The translations under genes were made by a program, and so were the position numbers. This document shows positions 23,901-38,005 of a DNA stretch of 64,000 bases, piece by piece. Each line of letters opens with the position of its first letter. Within the stretch, counting starts at the first letter, position 1. This DNA comes from Dipylidium caninum. Its lineage: Eukaryota > Platyhelminthes > Cestoda > Cyclophyllidea > Dipylidiidae. Under the pieces are notes generated by a model, which was not told the origin of the DNA, did no database searches, and saw nothing but the letters and a program-made list of their open reading frames with translations. Location of the stretch: NCBI GenBank assembly GCA_017562135.1, contig QEYB01000290.1, positions 744,001 to 808,000 of the forward strand. The letters are read 5' to 3'.

Positions 23901-26900
23901 AGGTCAGCCGTGACCAAGTGTGGAGACTGCGGAGGTTAAGGTGGAATGTTTGGCCGCGTGGCGTGTTTCGTGGATGCGTTTCATGGAAGCAAACGTCACT
24001 TCTTGTCGGATGGCGTGAGAATGGCACGATAAAGTGGTAATTGGAGGTGAAGGTGAGGTGAGGTGAGGTGAAGCTGCAAATGGATGGATGGTGGGAGGAT
24101 GGTGTTGTTTGGCGCTTGGACTACAGGTCAGTTGAGTCTTTTGGGGAGGAGTTTGCGTACTGCAGTGGTGCCTGTGTCGACGAATGGCTCGGGAAGGCTT
24201 CTGTATCTGTCCGTCTGTTTTTATAGAGAAGTGCCCGAACTCATTTTGACCAGGTTGTATTTGTGCTACTCTCTCACCGTACAAAATGGACGAGAACATT
24301 GTCTGGGCGGGGGTGGGTGGGGATTAGCAAGGGTTAAAGATCTTGAACATAAGTTTTGTTTGGTCGGAGGAATCAAAATAAGCTTTTATTATTTTGTTCA
24401 GTCGAAACCGTTAGTGGGACTTGTGGGTCCTTCCACGATTACCACTACATCCGCTACTTCTCGTTTTATCTTCGGGTCTGGATTTTGTAGACTTTTGCGT
24501 GGTGTCTGCTGTCCACTCGTAGCACTGGTCTTATTTCTTTGCTCTTGGTTTTCATTTGTACTTGTGGTCATTGTATCTACCGGTCTCTTGAAACAGCACC
24601 GATAATTTTTTCCCAGGCATCGCATTCCCTCCTTCCTCCCATTCCACTGGCGCAGGAGATAATTTTCTTTTTGGCTGTAATGATGATTGTTGAAGTATCT
24701 CCTGAGTCCCGGATCGTTGCCACAACCAGAACGGACGCTAATTTTACTTGATTTGCCAGAGATTCTCTCCGAGAGGGCATTTAACTCTTGGTCTCTACGT
24801 CTGGCTGCCGGCATTAATGATCGAAAACAGAATGTGGAGATGATCTCGTACAGAGTTATCATCGCCTCTCGAATTGGTCGATTGAGCCAACCGTAGAGGA
24901 ATGGATTGATACAGGCCGACCCCATAGCCCAGAGTTTGAGCACCATGTCTACCAGTGTGACGTGTGTAATTCGAATGAAGCTGCTTGACTGCGAGGAGTA
25001 GATCCTTTGTAGTATCTCCGTTTGATTATCTCCAAGTGCACCATCTGTTAACCAGCCAGTACAACCTTCCAGAGTCAAATCGGAGAAGTTCACTTGAATA
25101 TGTGGTGCGCTGGACTCCTTCGCCACAAAAGCGTCAATTTCAACCAGAAGCGAGAATACACACCACGGTGTCCAACAGATTACAAAGCAAACTACTACAC
25201 AAGCCAGCAGTGTGGTGGTGCGTCGTTTTCTTCGTCCCGACTCTTTTGAAAGACTCAATTGTTCAGGTCGCATCGCTAGACGTCGGTAGATCTCCAAGTA
25301 GAGACCGCCGGAGACGAGTAAAGGCAGTAGAAAGTGTATAAGGAAAGTGGCTACTGAGTAGACCAAACGGAAGACTGGTTTGGGCCAAACTTCAACGCAG
25401 TAACTGCGAAATCCTTCAATTCCTCGGCTCTCGGTATAAATTCCCACGGGGACTGCATTTAACGCGGAGAAGATGATGGTCGTGAGGATGAGACGGAGTG
25501 CTGTGCGGATGGAAACCCGAGGTACTGTGGGCTTGACAATGAGGCGATGTCTGTCCACAGCAATCAGAAGAATGGTCAGACAGGAGACATACATGGGAAT
25601 GCCAAATCCAGCGAACAGAGTCCGACAGAGTGCGGTGTTGACACGACTCTCCTCGTCAATACCATAGTAGAGTTGGATTGGCATTGAAATGCCGCAGAGC
25701 ACGACATCGGAGGCAGCTAGTGTGAAAACAAAGATATTGGCAATATTGGTGAAAATCTGCTCTCTGAAGTAAATTAAGGCGAAGATGACCGCGAGGTTGA
25801 AAGTGGTACCGCAGAGGATGAGGATGGCGTGACAGTAGATGAGGACTTGTCTAACCTCGGGGATTCGGTGGGAGGAGTAGGCGCCTGTTCCAAAGAGGGC
25901 TTCAAGACCGGACATATCAGGTACAATTGTAGCTTCGGTGGAATTTGCTGTCAAATTGGAAGCTATTTGGATGCCCTCGGAGCGCAGCATTTGTAAACAG
26001 TATTGAACTCTGTCACAAGAAATAATTCACACTGTATAGAACCATTTCCTCAAGAGTTGTTGTATGATGGGACCGGGAGATGTGAACCTTTAATTACACA
26101 CCTCAGGATTCTCCTCTACGTCGGTTACCTTCACTCTTTACCGTAGCCAAGTAGTATCAAATAAAAACACTCAAAATAGTGACTCGAGTGAATGTTTTTC
26201 ATACGTTTATCCCATGTGTTTTATCGCTATTTTTAGCAACACCGGTGTCTCTTCTCCTTTTGTCTTTCGACTTCTGTAATTATCGTTTCTATTCTTCGCC
26301 GCGAGAGGATGACATTGCTGGAGCCTCGTCTATCATCCGCTCAAACTGTCACGTTCCAATCGAGCACTTAGACCTCAATAGCTCTTAAGTAGGCTTTACT
26401 CCACACCACCGCCTATTTTAACTTGTTGGTAGATTTTTTGGCCTTATTTCACTAACCCTTTCCATTTCCATTAACCTGTGTCAAATCTCCCCTGTTCCCT
26501 TTGTTATGATTATGACCACAAAAAAATTTTGTCGGTTCCACGACTTCCTCCCCTCTTCTTCACCTTTTGCATGCACTGCCTCATCTTTAGTCGAAGTATG
26601 GAGTATATGTTTAACCTGAAACGCCCATTTCCCTCCACCCTCCTTCTCGCCTTCACTTGACATTTAATGCACTACATAAATGCTTTTGATAGGGAGTTTT
26701 ACATGAAAATGCAGTTTTTATACATGAAAATCACATTTGTGAGGAAAATAGTTTACCTAAATGTTTCTGTCTCCAGCGTGAAGACGGCCGTACAAATCCA
26801 TTGGATTTTAACCCGCGCCTTTGCTAAATCTTCCTCGAAAGCGAGGTAAAGAAGTATGATGGAAGTTTCTCCCGACTTCCAGTTTGACATTTTCTCTACT

Positions 26901-29900
26901 GTAGAATTATAAGGTTACATGTCGGTCTCCCTTTTCATCCTCCAACTAACCAAGTTAGAACATTAATTTATTACCTTTCGCCATCAGAGTAATCCTCATT
27001 TCTGTTGAATTCGCACTGCCTGAGTTATGTATATCAAAAATGTGAATTTTTTTCGAGAAAATGGTGGAAAAGTGGCCCACTTCATCATTCTTTTGTCCAG
27101 GGGAACATGGGTCGCATGAGATCTGTTTATTTTCCCCTCAAACGCACATTTTTCCTAACGATGGGAAATGTTAGGATGTATCCTTTTAAAATTAATTTCT
27201 AGTTATTGATATGTACATATCCTTATTTTTATTTTCATTATTTTTTTAGTTAAAATCTTACTCTTTTGGTAAACTTTATGATTCCCTTACTTTTAAATAC
27301 TGACGTGATCGGTATTTACTCGAATACAACACTCATTTCACCTCTCCTATTCCACTCGAACGTCTAGTCTTGGATGCGAAAAAATTCCACTTTCGAGTGG
27401 AATCCGCGAGTGGATTGTCTTTCATTCCCTCACTCTACTTTGTAACACGAGAGACTCAATTTTTTGGGAATATTCGGTAGGTTGAAAAATACATGTGTAG
27501 CCTGGGATTAACAGCAACTTCTCTCTGCCCTGACGGCCAGCCATCCAAGGATGTATGCTCATTCGTCCATTCTCACTCGTTCCCTCAAATCCTCGCAAGT
27601 AAGAGTAACTTCTTGACTTTGAGCGTCAGGTTATGCTAACTTTCACACTTTACAGTGATTTAAAACCACTACCCAGTCAAAGTAGACGAGAGACGAGGAT
27701 TTTTTAAATGGGTCACATGCTTCTCCCATCGCTATTTCTTCACATATTCTTCTGGACTCAATTAGAGGACACCATTTATTATTTATCTTCTCTTCCCCTA
27801 TTCCCCCTTATGCGATTTTGTTTTTTACAAACTCTGTCAATTGGACACGAGGTGACTATGAATTCGAGCTGGCCGACTGGCTGTCTGCGGTTATTCTCAA
27901 AATGATCACCGAAGGAACATTCAAGTTCCTTCAATGTATTTTTACACCGTCGAGCTCCCTTAAAGTACACCATATTTAGGAGTTTTGTATCTTAAACTTC
28001 ACGATGAGAATGGGGGGAGAAAGGCAATTTTTAATTGTCCTGAAATCGTAACTGGGCAGTAAACATGAGGAAGTTAAATATTAACCCAGTGGCGACTTTC
28101 CAACCTCTCAGTTCGACGACTAATCTACTTAGCCGAGGCCAAAGTCTTAAAATGTCATTTTTTATTTTTTTGGGTGTTCATCCTCCTCCATTCCGAATGT
28201 GATGAATGCTTGTTTGGTGGAATGAACTTACTTTTCGTGAGAAAGGTACACGCTGGCCTCGGTAGCCCTACGTTATGGGTACTTTTACTCCACTAAATGG
28301 GATTCTCCGATGAAATTATTTGATTAATCGGTCTCCTGTCATGGTTACGCGTGATTCATGGGGGACCTTAACTTGAAAAAAAAGTGTGAAATCGTGGAGA
28401 TTAGCCTTCCTTTTCTCCTTTCCCTCTGTTATCATTTCCTCCAGTCTTCACCTTAGCCTGGGCGACTCGCCACTGGCCTGTTCCTGACTTTTGCCTTGCT
28501 CATGGGTAGCATCAGCCTCACCCCCACAATTCTTCCTGCTTTCTTTGTCTAAACTTCCTCAAATAATCTTTGAATCCCACCATCGTCTGCTTTGAAGTAT
28601 TTCAATACGCTGGGGTGATTGAGCACTGACGGTCACACTACCCCAGTCTCCCAAATCACTCATTACATTCCATTCTTGAGTGTTTGATTATCCAGTTAAA
28701 ATCTTTTTATTGCTTTTCCCCTAAATGTGGGCTTTAACCTTTAAAAGTGCTCCGATGTAGACTTCCTGATGGCAATCATAGTGTGTTGGGAAGGCGTAGG
28801 TTATTTTTTAAGAAAAAAAGTACATGAAATTAGTAATCGTATGACTAATCTTACGTTAACACTCATCAAGTTGGTTAATAATTGCATTAACAATACGAAA
28901 GCCCTTTTTCTCCCTTTCTTAGTTTGGATGGATAGACAAGGCGTTGGATGCGAAGTCATTATTGTTTTCCGTCAAGAGACTTCAAAAATCGAGGTTTTCA
29001 GTTATCAAAGAAGAGGTTTCCCTGCTTTCTTTCGTGCCACACAATGCCTAATTTCCATCGGTCATAGTGGTTTCACGATTTAAAACGTTTGTGAGACTCA
29101 GTTTTTCCCCTGATTTTTTTACTCAAACCTATGACTGAGTGAATGGACCTGTGAGCATGTGCTTTTTTTTACTTTATTCAATTCGTCTTACACAAGAATC
29201 ATTTTCTCTTGCCATGTCTGCTGTAACTTGTGAAATATTAAATTACATTTGGCCATGTTTACTGTTTTTTTTTCCATTTTACCCGTTAACTAACACCGTT
29301 GTTGTCGTTGTTGCTGTTTTTATCGTCTGCTTTTTGCTGTGAAATTGCACCTGCATCAGCAGTGTGTGGACATTCCAGAGCTTTCGGCGAACTAACGCCA
29401 AAAATTTCTTTATTTCGTAGTCTGACATGTTGAAAATTAACTTCAGTTCTCGTATGGTTAAAATATTCTTATGTCATGACCTACAAAGCCATTGTCTGTG
29501 ACACAGCTGAATAAAGTAATCCCAAGGGGACGGCGAAACGCTTCCCATCTCTCGTGTGTTTTTTTACTTTAATCACATTTTAATTTCACATAAATTTTTA
29601 TAACTTACAAATTTCGTGGGATTTAGACAAGCGTTAATTTGTTTAAGTATGGACGATCTCTTAGAAGTCAAAACTGCACTGTTCGACTTCTAATGTGGAA
29701 CTCAAATCCCCTGGCCTCCATTTCTCCATTCTTTTTCCGTTTTTACGTGTTTTACCCTCGGGTTACCTTTTGTCAACAAATAGGTAAACTTAAAGAGGCC
29801 GAGTTTAAAATTTGAGCAAAGCGCTTCTGTCTTATTGTAGGTAATTTTTCGCCATATTTTGTATGTCAATGAAGGGCTATTGTTGTGGTTAAAGTTCATG

Positions 29901-32900
29901 ACACCCTGTTAGCTGGTATTCTGTAAATAAACTCAAATTCTCATAACGCATAAATGTATACAGTGTAAATGGAGACTTACGCATTGATTATATGCCCACG
30001 ATTTTCGTCTTCTGACATTTTCCTCTCAATCACTTATATTCCAAGTCTGTAGATTCGGTGTACATAATAGCTTGCGTCAGAAAGTTTGATCACTTTTCCC
30101 TCTATCGGACAAATTTGAATGAGTTGCATTCCTATTGGTCAATTGGATTGACCAATCAGCACACTTCACCTTTACACAAACCTCATTTTGGGAGGAATAA
30201 ACGCGGTAAATCGTTTTATATCTTTAGCAAAATTCCATTTAAATAAAAATTACTGAGTCCCATGAAGTGTTGTGTTATTTGCCCCTATGTCATTGATTCC
30301 TGGTAGTACAACAGTCTAGCCATTAGCACCTCTTTAATTAGACATTTATGCCATCAGGCAATTAGTTGTAAGACATCCTAATTAAGGTCTGAACTTGCCA
30401 CAAAGTAAGTGGTTTGAGGAAAAGTTAAAAGACTTTTTTTCAAATCAATTAAGCCAACTCCGACTTCTGCGATTTGGTTTGCCTAATCTGTAAACATCCT
30501 TTCCCTGTCCCTCTCTCCCATCACTACCTAATCCCAAGGTAATGTTGCGACAAAAAGGACATTATTTTTGATGATGCTCCAGGGCTTTTAGCCTTAACGC
30601 AATCGACTACTTTGAACGCATTCATTTCCCTCGCCTTCGTTTCATACTAATTCCGATGGTCATACTTTTTATTGTCTTAACAGGCTATCTGACAAACTTG
30701 AGGGCTCCTACCTTCAGGCTTCTTACACCTCAACAAAAACCTGTCTTGGTTAATAAATTAAACTTCACTCTCTTAGAAATCTTCAGTGTATCAGCGATAA
30801 CATGACGCCTCCATTACTGGGTACATTTTAGGCAAACGGATCGGAGCGATTAGTTGTATTTAATCTAGAAGTTTTCCTTCCTTAATGAACTATGTTAGAG
30901 CAGGAGGAGTATGAGAATTAAAGGTGGGAGCTGAATTTCAACTCTTATAATTCGTCTCGAACTACTTTTAGGACCATTTTTATGTATGGGATAATGCAAA
31001 CCAATACAAAAAGTATGGTGACGGGTAGAGTTTTCGTTTGTTGTATCCCTTTAATCATCTAAATAAATTATTTCTTCATCGATGGCACCAGTAATGAGAT
31101 TGTGGCGGTTGTATGACGAAAAGCTACTTTGTCACTGAAAATCGTATTGTTAATGAAATCTTTTTACCTTCTTTGTCGCTAGTTTGTGGAAATTTTGCTA
31201 AAAGAAGCCGATGATTAAACACTTCACCTGCTTCCCATTTCCGTTGCCGCTATCACGAACTACCTTCAACTTCCCAAACTCGTCTTTCCGCTGCTTGTGG
31301 TGGAAAAGACGAATTTCGCGCTCCTGTCGGGATTACGATGGCGGTCCGCTGATATATGAACCTTTCCCTCTTCATAAATACATAACCTTGTCACTATTAA
31401 TTTAGATACATGACATGTTCACTTTGTAAGTAAAATTCCTGAAGGCGATGTTAAACTCTCTCATTAATGGCCCTTTTTCATCCTATTTCGGCTATTCTCC
31501 AGTAAAAGAACTGACATGTGTAGATAGTCTGTGCGTCAGAGGCTAAGTGCAATTTTTTGTACTATACTAACTCTCCTATTTCGACTTTTGTCGCCAATAT
31601 TCATTGCTTATGTTACTGGCTAAAATGAGAGGGTCACCATAACTTTTCCCCATGTAAAATGCCACCGTGTTCACGTCCTTCACCTATCATTTTACCATAT
31701 CTATCGCCCCCATGAAGTGTGTTGAGATCAAGACTTTTTCCCCTTATACTCTTTGCTTCTCTTATGGCTTCGTTTTTATAATTTTTCTAGCATGTGGGAG
31801 GTTAGTTAAGTTGAAGTCAACGTCGTCGCCTGTCAACTGGAGGCATCAGGCGATCTCATTTCTTTCAACGGCATCGCATACTGGGTGTCCAGTAAAAAAA
31901 CGCTAAACTAATTTTGCCGTTCCAACTACCCTAGTGATAAACGCTCATACGCCCGAAACAAATCACTTCATTTCTTTCTTCTGTTAATGTCTTTTTTTTT
32001 CAAAAATTCTAACTGTCACGGCACTGTTGGGTATTTTTCGTCTATATTGCTTCATTATCCTTGCTATACCTCTTGTATTGTACTCAGATTCATTAATACC
32101 TTCTTTTTTTATATTCCATGTCAGCTTTTACTTTCTCTTTAGTCTAAGGAAACTCTGAACTCAACTGCTTTTTCCCTTCCTGAATATCTTCCAAAATAAT
32201 CGTTAAACTGCACCCACTTGGAAATCTCATTTGAAAAATCCTTTCAACTTTTAAGTGTCTCACCCTCCCCGCCACCAACCCACCCACAACTTCCTCTAAC
32301 TCGGCCAACTCTACCTCCCCATGGGATTTTACGTGTCTGCTTTAGCTAATAACATAATTTAAACTCCCCTCCTTGCCATTTTGACCCTTGGAAATATGAT
32401 CATCTCTCACTCTTCCTAAGGTGCTTCCGAGTCTACTCTTTCTTACCTTGACGACTTGACGAAGGTAACTTTCCTATACTTAGTGTTCTTAAAATGACCT
32501 TCTTCCCTTCCCTCTCGTTAACTGGGTGTTTCATCTCGGGTACTCATTACCCACTTCATGAAGAGATCCTTTCATTTGCCACTATACCCTCCACTTACTA
32601 TTTTATCTTTTAGTGAATTCATACTTTAAATTCCAGTTTTATGCTGTCTTCTACGTTTACTTGTAGTATGAGATACCTCTCTCTCTCTCCCTACTATTTA
32701 CGAGTTTCTCGTCTTTTATTTTCCCCACTCCCTACGCAATCTAATATTTGCTTAATTGGTGGATGGATGGAAGGCAAAGGGCACAAAGTGAACTGCTGAG
32801 CACCCCAAAAACAACTCTCAAATCCCCTGAAGTGCCACCTATCGCCATAATTCATCGGCATTAATATGCAATGGTCAGTTTCAAGTGGTGTCTCTTGCAT

Positions 32901-35900
32901 ACTCCACTCGGAGGCATTGAATCCGTATCCTCAGTTCGTCCACACAGTGATGTCTTTTGGAAGCAAAAAACAATCCCTTTATCCTTCACTCTCCTCTTCA
33001 CTCCCCTTACACCCTACACTATGAAGCGAAATGTGCTCCAAACCGTGGACTGCTGTCCTTACAACCTCCCAACAGGCGCGTGGCCGGCTTTTAGTGGACT
33101 AAATGACCTGTTGGCTGACCATGATGGCTTGAAATTACAGTGGCACTGGTCTTTAACCTCAGAAACCATAAATTATGGGGCCATGTAAAAAGGGAACAGA
33201 ATTTAGTCGTGAGGGCTTGTGGACTAGGAACAAGGTATATACATTAAATTTAGTTCACAGTTTATTTATTTTAACTGTATTTTAAATCCTGAGGAAGGGG
33301 ATAACTCTTCCTTTTTTCGTTATTGCAAAATCGTAGTTTACGTTGATTTTGTATTTCTTTTCTCTTCGCGTTTCAGGCGACAGGGTCCTGCAGCTGTGAA
33401 AATGGAGCTGGCACTTGAAATGGAACGCATTTCCGAGAGGAATTTGGGTCGGGACGACAGGTTTGTGGTTCCCACCTCCATGTTACACCAGCTCCTTTTT
33501 GCACCCACTTCTCTCACACGCAGAGCTATGAGTGGTCATTCGAGAGAATCTCTCAGAGGCCTCTCATCACGCAATCCATTCAACTTTCCCTTTGTGTTTA
33601 CAAAGTGAAAGGTCGAAATTCGCCTTAATACTCAGGGTGGTCGTCCCCCAACACCACTTCTAGTTGTTAACGCGCCGTTGACAGGGGAAGAACAGTTCAA
33701 TTATTGCTCTGACAACTTTTTTCCAATTGTAAATGGATAAATGGTCCTGTTCTCTATTGTGATTAGAAATGTAGATTTGGCTGTCACGATTGAATCCCTC
33801 CCCCCTCTCCCCCGTCATATTGCGAGGACTCAGCATTTACTTTTTTATTAAGTAAATTTGATTTTTTTTTTTGATTTGTGTCTCTCACTTCTCCACCCTT
33901 CCACATCCAATCCCATCCCCGCCCAAACAAACCTCTTCCTACCGCCGATACCACCTCAACTTGCACACACGCCTCCACCATAAGTGCCACCCACTCCTCC
34001 CTTCTCCTCCTCCTGCTTCTTCCTCCTACCTCCTCTTTTTTCCTTCGACTTCGTCTCGTGCTACGTGTGACCGCTGCCGTCACAGCGAATACCGCTGCTA
34101 CTATTCCTTCTGCTTCTGCTAATGGGAATGATGATGACACATACAACCGAAGTGCCAATTTCGCTTTCCTTCTGCATTCCCCTCTTCCCTATTTAAAGCC
34201 CTATAATAGTAAGCACAGGCGATCACTTAATTATGAACACCTAGTCGTGGCCAGGAGGTGGTTTATTTACCTTCACCCTCCTTTCTTGACAAGAAGACTT
34301 GTGCATAACTTGCCAATCCGAATTGTAACTTGATGACAGTCATTTTCACCCTGATTGCTTTCATTTTAGCGAAAGGGTAGTAAAAATCGACCCCTCATCC
34401 CTCCACTTTCTCACACAGGTTTGAAATATTCTCTCCCCCGTGTGGGTGGACTTCACTACTTCATCAGATCTTAGAGTCCCAATTGTGGAATTGCATATGT
34501 TGTGTATTCACCGTCTCTATCCGTTCTCTAAGTTAGTCATCCGCCAATCTAGATTTCTTTCCCCTAAACTTCTATTCCGTTTGGCTCAGATTCTCAGTTG
34601 TGAATTATTTAGAGGCCAGGTAAAGTGCTTCGCTAAAACTATCGAAAATGAGGTGCGAGTTATTTTTGTGGTGGGAGACAGAGTCTTGGGGGAAACTCGG
34701 TGTTTTTTACCTCATGACCCACTTTTTGTTCCGCCTTTGTAGAATTATCTCCGATCACGGACGTGAGGCTTTTTATCCCTTCCTCGATGAAACCCTCGTC
34801 CACTATTTGGCCTCGCTTCCGTTGACAGTCAAGGTAAAGCCTTTTGGTGTTTCTTACTTCTCCGCGGTTATAAAAGCAGTCTTTCACACATTGCCTGACT
34901 TACTGTTAACTTCATCTCCCATTCCAGTCTAATGAAGCAGGGTGAAAATCACCTTTGCCAAGATGACTCGCATTGCCTTTTGGGTAAATGACCGCAAAGC
35001 CTCATTGTCCATCCCCCAATACGATGTCTACTGTGATCACATACGTCCTCTCAATATTTTAGGCCACATTCCGTCTGTCCCCCTTTCCGCCTCCATTATT
35101 TCTCCTCTTCCCTAGTCATCACTCTTTCTGACGGTTTTACGGTAATCACTCCTGGTGTGTAGCCTAATTCCTTTGGCGTAAGTAGAGCTGTGCTGCCTGT
35201 TTGTTTGAAGTGGAAGGTAAAGGCGACTATATAAATGAATTTAATAAATGTGAAGGAGGAGATTGAGATGAGAGCATTTGACTTGAAATTACTGCAAATT
35301 TATCCATTCTGGGGGTAGGGTCAACTTTTTGAAGTTTGTTTAACCTTTTAATGATCAAACACGCCTATGCCACTATTTCTACCCATCTTAACTCCGTGTT
35401 TGAACCGGTTCTTTCAAACTACAGGCTTAATTTAAAGTATGGTCTGAAATCTTGCCATGTATCAGTCACCTCATCGAAAATCCGTCCAGAACTCATCGGT
35501 ACATTCGCGTCCTCGTTTCTCTTTCGACCGCCCCCCAAAATGCCAATCCTACAGTCTCTGAGACTGCACACATTCGTGTTTAGCAATAATTCACCATAGT
35601 AGTGGCAGATATATCAGCTTACAGAGTTACTCTTAATGTTCTACGCAATATTCCAATTTTTCATGTTGAAAAAACCGTTTTTATCTTAATTGAGCTTGCC
35701 AATGAGAAGCAAACTTGTATAATAAAGCACAAAATGAGTCGTGATGTTTCGTAGTTGCCCATTCACAAACCCCTGAACTTGTGTTGCTTTCAGTTCTGTT
35801 TAAAGCTCTTCCATGCATTTTTCATAAAAGCGTCGAAGTACTATAAAAGAGCGTTTCTCTTGTTTACTCCTGCCTTTCTTTCACCTTTTTTGTTTGAACC

Positions 35901-37974
35901 GGTCTTCTCCTTTCATCTCCGTTATGCTTTTTCCGGTCCACGGTAGGTGAACCGAAAGCAGTTCAAGTGGCATTCCTCTTTTACTCATATTCCTCCTCCT
36001 CTCCTAACACTTGTTTCTTCTCTAACATCACAACTACACCCCGCGATCTCGACGGCCTTTTTCTCTTGGCAGCAAGCAAGGTTACCTGGGCTGGGTAAGA
36101 AAAAAAGCATCAAATCATGCATAATTGCCACAAGACAAAAGAAAGACTTACAACATGCCCATCTATTTAAATTCGTAATTTGATAATACATGTAGGCTTA
36201 AATCTTGGCTGTTGGACGAGAGGGATTTACTATTTCAAGTGGTCTGTCTGTTAGATTACATCGAGGCAGTTCAAGGTTGTCATTGTCTTCAACAGAGCAC
36301 TGGTCATGCATGATTGGCTCTATCCATTCGCCCTTTCCCCCCCCTCCCCCTCCTCTCCCAAACGGAGCAGTGCCACCAATTGAGACGAGGTGACAAGCGA
36401 GGCGCGTGGAATGCAGCTCCCTTGAGTACTTTGTTAATATTAAGTGCAGTTTAGTTGAGTATAATTTACGACTGTAGCACTAAGTTAACCTTAACAATGA
36501 ATAATTTATTTGCCCTCCCTTAATTTACCACTTGAACTGATGCTGCCGCCATTGGCAGTGGTCTCTAGTGGATACTGCGGGTTGCGTTCACAATGGTTTC
36601 TCTTAAACGCTTTCCTCGGTGTCGTCTAACACCTTTGAAGGCTTCGTTTTAGGACCACTGAATTCCTTCCAGTGCCGCATATGTCTTTTACTGTCTTTTC
36701 AGTTATCGTATGTCTTCATTTTTCAGATAATTCCTCGAGACGCAATTTGATTTTTCCTCTCCTTTCTGTTCTACTTGATTTTAGGTTGATTAAAAAAAAC
36801 TCATCCATGATGCCCATTTAACGCACGGGAGTTAAGATACTAAGAATCTGTTACAAAAAATAATGCAACTTCCCGTCTACTACACTTCCCTTTTCCATGG
36901 TAAACATGTCCAACTCACTAGTAAACAACCTTTCGCTTGCTCTACTCCGTCCACGTGTGACCACTTTGAAGTGGATTTTTAAATCTCCTTAAAGTTTGAC
37001 ACTTGCGTTTGCTTTATTTGATGCAATTTTAATTAACACACCGGCAGACTGGGAATTTGGAGACATTCAGTAAAATAGTCAGTAGTTTCGCATTGGTTTG
37101 GCGCAGGTGTTTCCTACGCCAAATTGTAAAAAAATAGCTCGACACAGATGGAAATAATCAGTCGGTCAGGTAAAATCCTACTATCCATGGACGCACTGGG
37201 CAATTTTGTGTCCTCACCCTGTTTGCTGTCACGCGCCCTGGGATCGGTGAAACATCTATATAAAAAGTGACTGTTGATTAGCAAGTGGTTAATGTGTTTT
37301 TGTGTCCAAAGTGTTTCCTCAACCAACCCAATTTCCTGCTTCCGTCCCACCTCTCATAACTTAATTTAAGGCTGTCGTTTGTCTCGTGGGTCGAGCACAA
37401 ACTGATATACGACACTCCTTCTACACGAGGCGGAAAGGGATTTTTTCATCTTTTTTAGTGGATGGCATTTCTATGTCAGGCTGTCATCTTTTTCACATCT
37501 CAAATTAAATATAATTTGCCATTAAGCAAGATTGGTGTTTAAAAGTATAAATTTCTTTCCGTTCAGGGCAAACATGAGAAAGTGAGGTACATTTGAACCC
37601 CCAATGCCTAATATTAACCTGCTTTCCTATTTTTACTCATTTAATACGCCAAAAATCTCTAAATTTTATTGATACATGCGCTTCATTTCTCCCACTTTTT
37701 CTCTTACATGGCCAGCTTGGCTTTTAATTTAGTCACGAGTCCTTGTTCTCTCAAAGTCAAATCCTAAACACACGATTCTGTCCTTTTTTTTCTCCCTTTC
37801 TCACTCTCTCTCTCTCTCTCCCCTGCCCCCTCTAACTCGTGTGTCTTGGACCCACCAACCCCATTCCAGACGGGCGTCTTGTTCCGCTTGTCTCCACAAT
37901 CACCCATCGCTTGACGTCTACGCCAATCACGTCCTTTTGGTTATTATGAGATACGCCCGCAGACAGAGATACAC

Positions 37975-38005
<31 letters not shown>

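Noticed and set aside
23904..24299. 131-codon minus-strand frame over repeat copy B
   Set aside because: It lies wholly in the dispersed repeat. The equivalent frame in copy A is disrupted, composition is His/Ser/Pro low-complexity, and no family motif is present.
28769..29083. 104-codon plus-strand frame in ASNSD1 intron 8
   Set aside because: No motif, no splice or poly(A) context; length compatible with chance.
33784..34158. Arg/Glu-rich minus-strand and Pro/Ser-rich plus-strand frames
   Set aside because: Both are by-products of a C/T-rich low-complexity tract in ASNSD1 intron 9.
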